Positions 1 through 8,016 of a stretch of 17,516 nucleotides of DNA are shown in pieces (position 1 is the first letter of the stretch; each line of letters starts with the position of its first letter). The notes under the pieces were generated by a model. The model saw only the letters and a program-made list of their open reading frames with translations. It was not told the DNA's origin and made no database searches. Source of the stretch: Clostridium sp. CAG:1013. Its GTDB lineage: Bacteria > Bacillota > Clostridia > Oscillospirales > Acutalibacteraceae. The stretch spans positions 5,020 to 22,535 of the forward strand of contig HF972677.1 in NCBI GenBank assembly GCA_000432995.1. Direction: 5' to 3'. The position numbers were made by a program, and so were the translations under genes.

Positions 1-1113
1 CAGCCGGATGGCTTCGTGCTCCAAGTCGCTGTAATCCAGGAAGTTCCCGGCCCGCTTTTTCTCCCGATATTGCTGGGAAAAAGCCAGGGTCAACTCCTGG
101 AGACTTTTTACCAAAGGGGCTGTCTGGGCGGTCTCCCAGGCACAGTCCTCCCGGCTGGCGGAAAAGTATTTTCCCAGTTCCTTGGCCGTCCGCTTGGCCT
201 CCTCCCGAAAAGCTTCCAATCGCTGCTTCAAGGGATCCCCATCGTAACCACGCAGAGTGCCCCGGCGAGCGGGGGAAAATCCCGCCACCGCCTGGCAAAG
301 ACCGTCCCAGTCACCAGCGGAGGCCAGTTCTCCCATGGTCACGAAAGCCTGACGGTCCTTTTCCAAAGCAGGGGCATAGGCCCCCTCCACCGCCAGGTCT
401 TCCCGGCACTCCTCCAAGGCCCGGGTCAACAGGCCGACACAGTGGTCAATCCCCTCCTGGGCATATTCCAGAATCACCCGCTCCCAGGGGGAAGGACCGC
501 TCTGCTCTTTCTCCGGGAAGTACATGGCCACCTTTTCCGAAAGCCACTGCTCCGGGAAGGGATGACTCTGCATGAAGCGGTACAAGGTCAGCACCATTTC
601 CATCAGCCGGCGGTCGTCCCGCTCCCCGGCGAAGGCGTCCGCCAGCCGTCCCACGGTGCCCGCCTCGAAGGCCTCTTGCAGCACTTCGTTCAAAGCGGAA
701 TTTACCAGCTCTTCCTCCTGCTTGTCGGAAACGATCTTGAAGTCCGGAGAAATGTCCAGCAGATGGAAAAACTCCCGGACCATCTCGGCGCAGAAGCTGT
801 CCACCGTGCCGATATGTGCCTGGGAAAGCAGAATGCTCTGCCGCCGCAGGTGGGGATCCCCCGGGGTCTCCCGCAGCATGTCGTGGAGCCGCTTTTCCAG
901 GCGGGCACGCATCTCCGCGGCAGCCGCCTTGGTAAAGGTGACGATGAGCATCCGGTCCGCCGAGGTAGGATTTTCCGGGTCCGTCAGCCGTTCGATGGCC
1001 CGCTGCACTAGCACCGCCGTTTTGCCGGAGCCCGCCGCGGCGGCTACCAGCACCGTACCCTTCCGGGCGGAAATGGCGTCCTGCTGGCTTTCCGTCCAAC
1101 GCATCTCAGCCAT
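1..1113 (-). CDS. addA: AddA, ATP-dependent helicase/nuclease subunit A (5' part only)
   Basis: This is the N-terminal 371 codons of the AddA subunit of the AddAB helicase-nuclease, the Gram-positive counterpart of RecBCD that resects double-strand breaks before RecA loading. The gene runs off the left edge; family members are about 1,200 residues, so the C-terminal helicase and RecB-like nuclease parts are not visible. Visible are the Q-motif-like WTESQQDAI (residues 6-14), the Walker A AAGSGKT (about 26-32), motif Ia (VTFTKAAAAEMRARL) and a GTVDSFC segment typical of UvrD/AddA helicases. The ATG at 1113 follows an AAGGAGG-type RBS. It overlaps the addB stop by 8 bases, so translation is probably coupled and both subunits come from one transcript. 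The addB-addA order is the usual one in Firmicutes. Confidence 0.95.
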   Translation of the reverse strand, partial: MAEMRWTESQQDAISARKGTVLVAAAAGSGKTAVLVQRAIERLTDPENPTSADRMLIVTFTKAAAAEMRARLEKRLHDMLRETPGDPHLRRQSILLSQAHIGTVDSFCAEMVREFFHLLDISPDFKIVSDKQEEELVNSALNEVLQEAFEAGTVGRLADAFAGERDDRRLMEMVLTLYRFMQSHPFPEQWLSEKVAMYFPEKEQSGPSPWERVILEYAQEGIDHCVGLLTRALEECREDLAVEGAYAPALEKDRQAFVTMGELASAGDWDGLCQAVAGFSPARRGTLRGYDGDPLKQRLEAFREEAKRTAKELGKYFSASREDCAWETAQTAPLVKSLQELTLAFSQQYREKKRAGNFLDYSDLEHEAIRL

Positions 1114-4100
1114 GATGTTCTCCTCCTTCCTTAAGCGCTTCCTCCATTTGGCGCAACGTCTCCTGGGGACTGGTCCTGTCCAGCTCCACGTCCTTCTCCC
1201 CGTACTCCTTGCCGCATACGGCACCATAGGGGCACCACCGGCAGGGGTTGTGGTTTTTCAGATTGGGCACCGCTTCCACCCAGCCGTTCAGCAGTTCCTC
1301 CCCCATGGCGGCGATAAGCCGTTTGGAGTAATCTAGTACCACTTGAAGCTGTTCCCGGTCCAAAGCAGAACTATACCGTCCCAGACTGCCGTCCTTGTTC
1401 AGGGAAGCAGGGATGAACCTTCCATGAGCCCCCGCTTCCATGGCCTGGATGATTTCCTGGTCGCTGAGGACCACACCGCTCATTTTCAACTGCTTGTCCG
1501 CTTCCGCCTTGATCTTGTCGTCTCCGGCGCCCCGCTCCACAGAGACAGAAGGCTCCGCCGCGGGCATGTAGAGAATCCCGGCAGGCAGTTCCTCCCCGTT
1601 CTCCACCAGGGCCGCCAGATACACCAGCATCTGCATGTTCAGTCCATAGAAGGCGTCCACCAGGCGGAAATCCTTTTTCCCCGTCTTATAGTCGATGACC
1701 CGCACAAAACGCTGACCCTGAGGGTCGGTGTAGGTGTCCACCCGGTCGATGGTGCCCCCCACCGTGACCATGCCCCGCTCTGTGGGGATCTTCAAGGGCG
1801 GGGCGTCCTTGCCGTAGCCCAGACCCCATTCCAGTCGCTCTGGGACAAACTGGCTCTGAGAGAGCTCCTCCTCCACATGGCGGATCAGCTTGCAGGCGGA
1901 GGCGGCCAGCCGTTCCAACCGGTATTTCTCCCGGCTGCTAAGCAGTTCCAGCCCGCCCAGGTTCTCCTGGGCGTATTGGAGCACCAGCTCCTTTACCTTG
2001 GCTTCCAGGTCCTCCTCTGACCACTGGGCCCGGACCTCCCGGTCCTCTCGGAACACTTTCTCAAAAAGGTAATGCATCAGGGTGCCGTACTGGAGCACGT
2101 CCACCTCGGCAGTGCGCCGCTCCCTGGCCCCCAGCCCGTACTTGCAGAAATACTGGAACCGGCACTGGTAGAAGGTCTCCACCTGAGTGGGAGACAAGAA
2201 GGGGTGCTCTCCAAACAGTCCTTTTGTCAAGGCTGGGTCTGTCACCCGCTGTTCCCGGGCCCCGGAAGCACGCTCCAAAGACTCCACCCGGCCCTGGTAG
2301 TCCGGCTCCTCCTGAAACAACATCCGAAACGCCCCGGAAGCTGCGTCGGTCTCCCGAAAACGGGCGGCCATCCGGGAGAAGGCGGCCTCTTTGGAGTCGG
2401 CGAAATACTCATCGGGCAGGTCCCGCAGAGGTCTCAGGTTGGGGAAAATCCCCAGCAAGGCGGACACCAGCTCGCTGGGCTCCTTGTCCTCCCCGTCAGC
2501 GGACCGTGGCCAGGTCATGTACAGCCGCTGAGAAGGCGCGCAAGCCACGGAATAGGCCAGATACCGCTCCTCCATGGTGCGCTGCTCCAAGGGGTCGCCC
2601 AAGGGCAGGTCGCGGGCAATAAGCTCCCGCCGTTCCGCGTCGGAGAACACACCGTTAGATTTGGGCGCCAAAGGGAATTCTCCCTGGGCCACGCCGATCA
2701 GAAACGCCGCTCGGGGCGCAGACTGACGCACCTGCTCTGCCGTGCCAAACAGCACCTGATCCAAGGTCTGGGGAATCTCCGACACGTCCTCCCCGGCAAT
2801 TACTTCCTTCAAAAGCTGGCAGTACCGCTCTCGTGGAATGGGCTTGTCCCCTAAAATGGCCCGCATCTGGTCCAGGGTCTCCATGAGCAGGTCCCAAATG
2901 CGCAGCTGTTTCTGGGAAAGGGCGTCCTCCCCCGCCTCCTCCAAGGCAAGGCAGTACTGAGGCAGGTTCTCCTCCATGCCGTAAGCCATCAGGAGCAGGT
3001 ACACCGCCTGGGATAACTCCGCTCCGGTGGCGTTTCTTGTACGGGACTCAAAACGTTCCAGGGGTCCGATGAGCCGTTCCCGCAGACTATTGAGGCGGGC
3101 AAGCTCCAGCCGGTCCTCCTCTGTCAGCTCCTTGCCGAAGCCCTGAGGATGGCGGACAAATTCCTGCCGCCAGGCGGACCCGGAGATCTTCCACAAATAA
3201 GCGTAGTTTTCCAGGTCGGAGATCTCCTCGGTAGTGAACCCGGAAACACCGGTCTTGAGCATTTCCAGCAGTGCCTCCGTCTGGTATCCCATAAGTACAG
3301 CCTGAAACGCCCCCAGAACAAACCGTGTAACCGGCTCCCCGTCCACTTTGGCGGGCTGGGACACGAAACAGGGTATGTCCCGCTTTTTCAGGGCGGCGTC
3401 AAGACAGCCGTAATACCTCTGAGGGTCCCGGCAGATGATGGAGATCTCCCGGTAACGGTAGCCCTCCTCCATCACCAGCTTCCGGATGGTAGCCGCCACG
3501 AATTCCGCTTCCTCATAGGGGTCCCTGGCCTCAAACAGAGTGACACCTTCATAGTCCTGTGAGGTCATGATCTCTCCGGCGCAGAACAGCTGGGCTTCCA
3601 CCAGCTTTAGATTCTCGTTTTGAAAACGGGGGGCTCCTGTTAGCATCACCGGCGGCTGAACCCTCACCCCGTTTTCCTGAGCTACGGCAGTAAGACGGCG
3701 TCGGGTGCGGTCCACCAAGGCGAAAAGCCCGGTGCCTGTGTCGTCAAGACCGTCAGTGCACAGGGCTACCACCACTTGATCTGCGCTGCGGAGGATCTGG
3801 GTGAGCACCTTCAGCTCCTGAGCTGTGAAGCCCTCGAAGGAGTCCACCGCCACAGTGCAACCCGCGAAGAAGTCGCTGGTCTCCAAAGCCTGGGCCAAGC
3901 GGGTCAGGTCGTCCCGGGTGTCCAGGTAGGAGGCCGCCACCAATGCCTCGTATGTATCGTAGAGGAGAGAGAGCTCCTGAAGTTTCTTCCCCAAGCCCCG
4001 GTCCCCCAGATCTTGGGAAGCTTGGAGCAGCTCTCCAGGGGAGATGCCACACATCTTCATCTCGTTGACGGCGGTAAGCATCACGTCGGTGATGCGTCCG

Positions 4101-4438
4101 CTTTTGGCAGTGGCAGCGTAGACCTCCAGCCGATCCTGGCGGGCTTCCACCGCCGAGGCCATGAGGATACGTCTACCCCCGTCGCTGAGCCTGCGGCCCA
4201 CGGCGCCCCCCTCTTTACGGAATACCGCTTCCGCCAGTCGGGTAAAGCTATACACAGGGATGGAATTTCCCCGCACCGGTCCTGCCAGCCGGAGCATGGC
4301 CTTTTCCGTCTCGAAGGTGTACTGCTCCGGCACGATCATCACCGTGCCCCCGAACCCTGTCCGGCTCCGGTCCGCCAGCAACCGCCGCAGATAGTCTGTC
4401 TTGCCGCTCCCGGCTCGTCCCAATACAAATTGAAGCAA
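1106..4438 (-). CDS. addB: AddB, ATP-dependent helicase/deoxyribonuclease subunit B
   Basis: Second subunit of the AddAB recombination complex, 1,110 residues, a usual length for the family. The N-terminus carries a Walker A (GRAGSGKT, residues 7-14). The C-terminal RecB-like nuclease shows the metal-binding acidic residue D898 (in IDRVD) and the D916-Y-K918 motif (IDYKTG). A 4Fe-4S cluster is predicted from C759 (FYQC) with C1066, C1069 and C1075 (CxxCx5C near the end), the spacing known for Bacillus AddB. The start is a TTG: AAGGAG lies 8 bases upstream, and no ATG fits. The leader is about 118 bases long and contains a GC-rich hairpin. No defect is seen, so the gene should be functional. 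Confidence 0.95.
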   Translation of the reverse strand: MLQFVLGRAGSGKTDYLRRLLADRSRTGFGGTVMIVPEQYTFETEKAMLRLAGPVRGNSIPVYSFTRLAEAVFRKEGGAVGRRLSDGGRRILMASAVEARQDRLEVYAATAKSGRITDVMLTAVNEMKMCGISPGELLQASQDLGDRGLGKKLQELSLLYDTYEALVAASYLDTRDDLTRLAQALETSDFFAGCTVAVDSFEGFTAQELKVLTQILRSADQVVVALCTDGLDDTGTGLFALVDRTRRRLTAVAQENGVRVQPPVMLTGAPRFQNENLKLVEAQLFCAGEIMTSQDYEGVTLFEARDPYEEAEFVAATIRKLVMEEGYRYREISIICRDPQRYYGCLDAALKKRDIPCFVSQPAKVDGEPVTRFVLGAFQAVLMGYQTEALLEMLKTGVSGFTTEEISDLENYAYLWKISGSAWRQEFVRHPQGFGKELTEEDRLELARLNSLRERLIGPLERFESRTRNATGAELSQAVYLLLMAYGMEENLPQYCLALEEAGEDALSQKQLRIWDLLMETLDQMRAILGDKPIPRERYCQLLKEVIAGEDVSEIPQTLDQVLFGTAEQVRQSAPRAAFLIGVAQGEFPLAPKSNGVFSDAERRELIARDLPLGDPLEQRTMEERYLAYSVACAPSQRLYMTWPRSADGEDKEPSELVSALLGIFPNLRPLRDLPDEYFADSKEAAFSRMAARFRETDAASGAFRMLFQEEPDYQGRVESLERASGAREQRVTDPALTKGLFGEHPFLSPTQVETFYQCRFQYFCKYGLGARERRTAEVDVLQYGTLMHYLFEKVFREDREVRAQWSEEDLEAKVKELVLQYAQENLGGLELLSSREKYRLERLAASACKLIRHVEEELSQSQFVPERLEWGLGYGKDAPPLKIPTERGMVTVGGTIDRVDTYTDPQGQRFVRVIDYKTGKKDFRLVDAFYGLNMQMLVYLAALVENGEELPAGILYMPAAEPSVSVERGAGDDKIKAEADKQLKMSGVVLSDQEIIQAMEAGAHGRFIPASLNKDGSLGRYSSALDREQLQVVLDYSKRLIAAMGEELLNGWVEAVPNLKNHNPCRWCPYGAVCGKEYGEKDVELDRTSPQETLRQMEEALKEGGEHHG

Positions 4439-4487
4439 CTCACTCTCTCCTTTTCCGCCCTGTGTCCCGCGGTGGGCATGCCGTGCA

Positions 4488-4505
4488 GGCGGCTTTAAGG
4501 CCGCC
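4488..4505 (-). other. GC-rich hairpin in the addB leader
   Basis: A perfect 6-bp inverted repeat GGCGGC / GCCGCC surrounds a 6-base loop (TTTAAG). It lies in the untranslated leader between the predicted addB promoter and its TTG start. There is no T-tract, so it is not a classical terminator. It could influence mRNA stability or be incidental. Confidence 0.35.
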
Positions 4506-4562
4506 GGGCTCGTCAGATACTTCTCCCTTGCCGTCCGCGCCGCTGTATCAATGCTTGCGGAT

Positions 4563-4590
4563 ATTATATCACAAGGCCGTGGGCTGGAAA
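4563..4590 (-). promoter_or_regulatory. Predicted sigma-A promoter of addBA
   Basis: On the minus strand there is a perfect TATAAT -10 (4563-4568), a 16-base spacer and a TTTCCA -35 (4585-4590, 4 of 6 matches). Transcription would begin near 4556 and run into addB. The promoter sits just after the spoIIR stop, so addBA can be expressed apart from sporulation-dependent read-through. Confidence 0.6.
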
Positions 4591-4597
4591 ACCCCCG

Positions 4598-5224
4598 TCA
4601 CCCTCTGAGCCACTCCCTCAGAGACTCCCAAAGCTCCACAGCTTTAAACTTTACCTGATAGCCATCCTGGGCTTCCACGATCTCTCGCTCTGTTTCCGGT
4701 AGGGACAGGAGAGGCTCTTCCCCGTCTCCAGCAGCAGGCAGGCACAGAGAAGGAAACACCACACACCACCAGTTGTGGCCTTCTCCTTCCCCCAGAGTGA
4801 CCCGCAAGGTCCGGTACCGGCCGGCGGGCAGTCGGAAAGAACCGTAATCCCGAGTCGTGAAGTACATCTCCGTCATCTGGACCGTGGCGGAATACTCCAT
4901 GCCCTGCTCCGCCAGCGTCTCTCTGGCAGTGTCCCCCAAGGACTGCAAATGGGTACACAGCAGGGAACTGGCTTCCTCCATAGACTGGGCCCCGTCGTAC
5001 CACTTGGACGCTTCCTCCAACACTGCGTCCCGCACCAATAGCTTCACTGCTTGATCCTCTTCCGAATCAGAATTGGCCACCACATGAAGCCGCACCACAT
5101 TTTCCGGCAGTTCCCCACAGGCGGCCGCGAAGGGAAAAAAGCTCACCACTGCCGCCATCACAAACCCACAGACCAGAGCTTTTCCCAGAAGATTTCGTTT
5201 GTCTTTATGTTCCATCACTTTCAT
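4598..5224 (-). CDS. spoIIR: SpoIIR, stage II sporulation protein R
   Basis: SpoIIR is made in the forespore, secreted into the intermembrane space, and triggers SpoIIGA to process pro-sigma-E in the mother cell. The protein is 208 residues from the ATG at 5224. It has a charged N-terminus (MKVMEHKDKRN), a hydrophobic signal/anchor helix (about residues 12-35) and then the family hallmark ENVVRLHVVANSDSEEDQAV and VRDAVL. The frame stays open upstream to 5293, but that ATG has no RBS, while AAAAGGA precedes 5224 at suitable distance. A forespore-type promoter also lies inside the upstream extension. The gene marks the host as a spore former. Length and motifs are normal for the family. Confidence 0.93.
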   Translation of the reverse strand: MKVMEHKDKRNLLGKALVCGFVMAAVVSFFPFAAACGELPENVVRLHVVANSDSEEDQAVKLLVRDAVLEEASKWYDGAQSMEEASSLLCTHLQSLGDTARETLAEQGMEYSATVQMTEMYFTTRDYGSFRLPAGRYRTLRVTLGEGEGHNWWCVVFPSLCLPAAGDGEEPLLSLPETEREIVEAQDGYQVKFKAVELWESLREWLRG

Positions 5225-5256
5225 GGCAGATCCATCCTTTTCCAGTTTCTGGGAAG

Positions 5257-5285
5257 AGTATGGACCTTTTTCCGGCACCTTATAC
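5257..5285 (-). promoter_or_regulatory. Candidate sigma-F/sigma-G-type promoter of spoIIR
   Basis: On the minus strand GTATA (5281-5285) fits the forespore -35 consensus GHATR. It lies 18 bases upstream of CATACT (5257-5262), close to the sigma-G -10 CATNMTA; GG precedes it, as in sigma-F sites. The predicted transcript start, near 5249, leaves a leader of about 25 bases before the chosen start codon. In B. subtilis spoIIR is sigma-F dependent, which is why this match was looked for. The -10 is not a full sigma-F match. Confidence 0.5.
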
Positions 5286-5320
5286 GGAGCCATTTGACAA
5301 GGATGATATAATAGATACCA

Positions 5321-5349
5321 TTGACGAAAGATACGCCCTCAACCATATT
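5321..5349 (+). promoter_or_regulatory. Predicted promoter of the ArsP_2-type transporter gene
   Basis: TTGACG (5321-5326, 5 of 6) and CATATT (5344-5349, 4 of 6) are separated by 17 bases and point toward the transporter ATG at 5381. The predicted leader is only about 25 bases, so no riboswitch fits between promoter and gene. Confidence 0.5.
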
Positions 5350-5380
5350 GCAATGTACTTCTCTATGAAAGGTCACCACT

Positions 5381-6223
5381 ATGCTGGATCTACTTTTAGA
5401 CGCACTTTTGGACACTGTTAAAACTCTGCCCTTCCTATTTGGAGCCTACCTGCTTATCGAATTTCTGGAACATCGGGCCAGCGAGAAGCTGACCGGCGCC
5501 CTGACAAAGCTGGGGCCCTTCGGACCGGTGGGAGGCGCTGTGCTGGGATTGGTTCCCCAGTGTGGTTTCTCCGTAGCTGCTGCCAACTTCTACGCCGGTC
5601 GGCTCATCACCCCAGGCACCTTGGTGGCAGTGTTCCTGGCCACCAGCGACGAGGCTCTGCCCATTCTCCTTTCCCACCCTGGGGCGTTGCCGGACCTGAT
5701 GATGCTTTTAGGCGTGAAGCTGGTCTCTGGCATCGTGTTCGGACTGCTCACCGACCTGCTGTGGAAACATCTTCCCCATCAGGAAACAGAACATCCCTTT
5801 GAGGATCTTTGCCGGGACTGCGACTGCGAACACCACGGCATTGTCCGCTCCGCCCTGGTGCACACAGTCCGTATCGCCCTGTTCCTGCTGATCGTCAATC
5901 TGGTGCTGGGTGGAGCCATCCACCTGGTTGGAGAAGATCGAATCTCCCAGGTACTCCTTTCCGGCAGCGTGTTCCAGCCTTTGGTGGCGGGGCTTATCGG
6001 GTTCATTCCCAACTGCGCCGCTTCTGTCATCCTCACAGAGCTGTATCTGTCCGGCTCCCTATCCTTTGGGGCAGTGGTAGCGGGACTCTGCACTGGCGCC
6101 GGGTTGGGTCTGGCGGTTCTGTTCAAGTACAACCGCCACTGGAAGGAAAACCTCCTGCTCACCGCTGTTCTCTATGTGGGAGCGGTTGTCACTGGTCTGG
6201 TGTGCGGAGTACTGTTTGCATAA
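5381..6223 (+). CDS. ArsP_2-type heavy-metal / putative manganese transporter
   Basis: A polytopic membrane protein of 280 residues belonging to the ArsP_2 family (putative 10-TM metal exporters, often named arsenic efflux protein or putative manganese transporter). Family signatures are visible: an N-terminal IEFLEH segment, GLVPQCGFSVAAANFYAGRL, the TLVAVFLATSDEALPIL helix, and in the second half GFIPNCAASVILTELYLSG. The two halves repeat a Pro-x-Cys motif (PQC and PNC), suggesting an internal duplication around the transport path. The central cytoplasmic loop has LCRDCDCEHH, a likely soft-metal-binding cluster. AAAGG lies 8 bases before the ATG. It stands alone between divergent spoIIR and convergent sdpI-like genes. 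Substrate cannot be decided from sequence. Confidence 0.85.
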   Translation: MLDLLLDALLDTVKTLPFLFGAYLLIEFLEHRASEKLTGALTKLGPFGPVGGAVLGLVPQCGFSVAAANFYAGRLITPGTLVAVFLATSDEALPILLSHPGALPDLMMLLGVKLVSGIVFGLLTDLLWKHLPHQETEHPFEDLCRDCDCEHHGIVRSALVHTVRIALFLLIVNLVLGGAIHLVGEDRISQVLLSGSVFQPLVAGLIGFIPNCAASVILTELYLSGSLSFGAVVAGLCTGAGLGLAVLFKYNRHWKENLLLTAVLYVGAVVTGLVCGVLFA

Positions 6224-6237
6224 GCTATATAATGAAA

Positions 6238-6273
6238 AGGGACGCCGCTCTTTCGCGACGTCCCTCTGTTTTT
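6238..6273 (+). terminator. Rho-independent terminator after the metal transporter
   Basis: AGGGACG (6238-6244) pairs with CGTCCCT (6259-6265). An inner CGC/GCG pairing continues across a C-A mismatch, and a T-rich run (TGTTTTTAT) follows. It lies 15 bases after the stop codon. Four A residues just before the stem may let it work weakly for the opposing gene as well. Confidence 0.8.
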
Positions 6274-6294
6274 ATCAAATTTCACTGTCCGATT

Positions 6295-6975
6295 TCAGGC
6301 CTGTTCCCGTTTACTTTCCCGCCAGGCGTAAATCCCTGACCCTATCCCTGCGGCCATCACAACGGTGCAGACAACACCTGTCATCCAGGGCTCGGGTAAC
6401 AGGACAGATACCAGGCTCACCACTCCGGCCCCCAAAAACAGCTTCCCGCCGAATTTCTGGCTTTTTCTCCAGACTGTCTCGTTTTCCAAGGTTCCCTTGG
6501 TACGCACTCCAAACAAGAGGTTCTGCTTGGCGTAGGGCATCGCCGCCCCCAACACGATCAGCACCACCGCCAGCACAACAAACAGTGCCCGCAAGCCTAG
6601 ATCCGGCACCTCCCACAGTTTTTCCACCTGGGTCCAGGAGGTGTACAGAAAAAAGATATTCAGCCCGTTGAACACCAGCAGACTGACCACCCCGCAGATC
6701 GCCACAGCCAGCCGGCTCTTTTTTCCAGCTGCTTCCTGCCGGGAAGCCAGCTTAACCATTCCCAACATAAATAAACCAAAGGGGAGGACGATTCCCGGAA
6801 GAATAAAGGACTCGTACTTGCTCCCCCACCGGTCCACCTGTCCGGAGGCACCATAATGAGCGGGAATAGTGTCTGGCAGAAACCAGAACACAGCGATGGC
6901 GCTTATCACCAGGGGAAGTACCGTCAGCACTCCAAACACCAACCATAGTTTCCAACCTAATTTTTCCTTTTTCAT
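6295..6975 (-). CDS. SdpI/DUF1648-family membrane protein
   Basis: A 226-residue integral membrane protein with about six predicted helices. The first third carries the DUF1648 pattern (LPDTIPAHYGASGQVDRWGSK). The C-terminal half has the SdpI-type signature NLLFGVRTKGTLENETVWRK followed by GGKLF. B. subtilis SdpI is the immunity protein and signal receptor for the SdpC toxin, but most family members lie without a toxin and have unknown function; no toxin gene is seen here. The ATG at 6975 is preceded by AGAAGG at 8 bases and by a good promoter, so the open frame upstream to 7059 is not coding. It is monocistronic, lying between two terminators. Confidence 0.85.
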   Translation of the reverse strand: MKKEKLGWKLWLVFGVLTVLPLVISAIAVFWFLPDTIPAHYGASGQVDRWGSKYESFILPGIVLPFGLFMLGMVKLASRQEAAGKKSRLAVAICGVVSLLVFNGLNIFFLYTSWTQVEKLWEVPDLGLRALFVVLAVVLIVLGAAMPYAKQNLLFGVRTKGTLENETVWRKSQKFGGKLFLGAGVVSLVSVLLPEPWMTGVVCTVVMAAGIGSGIYAWRESKREQA

Positions 6976-6999
6976 GGAAGGCACCTTCTCTCTGAGGAC

Positions 7000-7028
7000 A
7001 TTGTAAACCTGTTTTCTCGAAAGGTCAA
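7000..7028 (-). promoter_or_regulatory. Strong sigma-A promoter of the SdpI-family gene
   Basis: On the minus strand TTGACC (7023-7028, 5 of 6), a 17-base spacer and TACAAT (7000-7005, 5 of 6) lie 25-53 bases upstream of the ATG. This is one of the best sigma-A matches in the window and fixes the start codon at 6975. Confidence 0.8.
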
Positions 7029-7042
7029 CGTCCTTTCCTTTG

Positions 7043-7070
7043 CAAAAAAAGCCCGGCAAACAGCCAGGCT
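7043..7070 (-). terminator. Rho-independent terminator after ispE
   Basis: On the minus strand AGCCTGGC and GCCGGGCT form an 8-bp stem with one G-U pair and a TGTTT loop, followed by seven T residues (plus-strand A run 7043-7049). It sits 15 bases past the ispE stop and ends the lrp-aminotransferase-DUF362-ispE run. Confidence 0.85.
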
Positions 7071-7085
7071 TTTTATCATGTTCGG

Positions 7086-7955
7086 TTATTTATCGGGGAT
7101 AAACTCCCAGCCGTGGTCCAATGGATGAGCCATGTACAACCGGCCCTTGCCCTCCAGCTGCTGAGAACAGGCTCGGGCGGTCTCTTCGGAATCGAAAATA
7201 CCAAACACCGCGGAACCGCTGCCGGTCATGCTGGCGCCATATGCCCCGCTGCCCAGCATCACCCGCTTGATCTCCCGCACCTGCTGGAGTTTCATGGTCT
7301 CGTCGAATCGGTTGGCCAAACCTTCGCCGATTCGCCGCAGGTCCCCGCCGGAAAGAAGGGAAACCATCTTGTCCGTGGCCTGTGCCCGGGAAATGGGGAA
7401 CTGGTCAATCAAGGCGTAGGCCCGGGGAGTGCTCATACCTGCGGGGGGCTTGCACAGCACCAGCCAGCAGTCAGGCATAGCAGGGGCTTTTTCCACCTGC
7501 TCACCAATACCCTTGCAGCGGCAGGTACCTCCCGCCACGCAGAAGGGCACATCGGCCCCCACTTTGGCTCCCAGCTCCACCAGGGTCTCCAAGGGGAGGT
7601 TCGCCTTGAACATGCGGTTCAAACCGTGAAGCACCGCAGCTGCATCAGCGCTGCCGCCTCCCATGCCTGCCCGGCTGGGAATGTACTTCCGGATATTGAT
7701 GGAAAGTCCCTGACCGGTGATGCCGCAGTGCTGGAAGAAATACTGGGCTGCCCGGAAAGCAGTGTTTTTCGTGTCCACGGGCAGGTATTCCCGGTTGCAG
7801 AACAGCCGGATGCCCGGTTTGTTGATCTTCTTGATCTCGATCTCATCCCACACGGAGACGTTCTGCATCACCGTGTCAAGAGTGTGATATCCATCCTCCC
7901 GACGCCCGGTGATGTCCAGGGTCAGGTTGATTTTCGCGAATGCCTTCAGTTTCAT
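7086..7955 (-). CDS. ispE: 4-diphosphocytidyl-2-C-methyl-D-erythritol kinase
   Basis: IspE phosphorylates CDP-methylerythritol with ATP in the MEP pathway to isopentenyl diphosphate; cytosolic GHMP-family kinase. The 289-residue protein has the substrate motif KAFAKINLTLD (K8), the GHMP ATP loop PSRAGMGGGSADAAA (about 93-107), the catalytic aspartate in GADVPF (about D135) and the C-terminal glycine motif MTGSGSAVFGIF. The ATG at 7955 follows GGAG at a spacing of 6-7 bases; the longer open frame to 8183 runs into the DUF362 gene and adds no family sequence. It is the last gene of the run, 61 bases after the DUF362 gene. Confidence 0.95.
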   Translation of the reverse strand: MKLKAFAKINLTLDITGRREDGYHTLDTVMQNVSVWDEIEIKKINKPGIRLFCNREYLPVDTKNTAFRAAQYFFQHCGITGQGLSINIRKYIPSRAGMGGGSADAAAVLHGLNRMFKANLPLETLVELGAKVGADVPFCVAGGTCRCKGIGEQVEKAPAMPDCWLVLCKPPAGMSTPRAYALIDQFPISRAQATDKMVSLLSGGDLRRIGEGLANRFDETMKLQQVREIKRVMLGSGAYGASMTGSGSAVFGIFDSEETARACSQQLEGKGRLYMAHPLDHGWEFIPDK

Positions 7956-8016
7956 GGGTCGCTCCGTTCTTTGACCGGCCGAGCCGGTCTCTCTTTTTCT
8001 CCTCTTCGATTTCCCG

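Noticed and set aside
16..1011. Long plus-strand open frame opposite addA
   Set aside because: The minus strand carries clear AddA motifs here. The plus-strand translation has no recognisable domain and reflects codon bias.
5294..5312. TTGACA and TATAAT close together before the metal transporter
   Set aside because: They are only 7 bases apart, far too close for a sigma-A pair. A better spaced pair lies at 5321-5349.
6976..7059. N-terminal extension of the SdpI-family protein
   Set aside because: A sigma-A promoter lies inside this stretch and a good RBS precedes the ATG at 6975.
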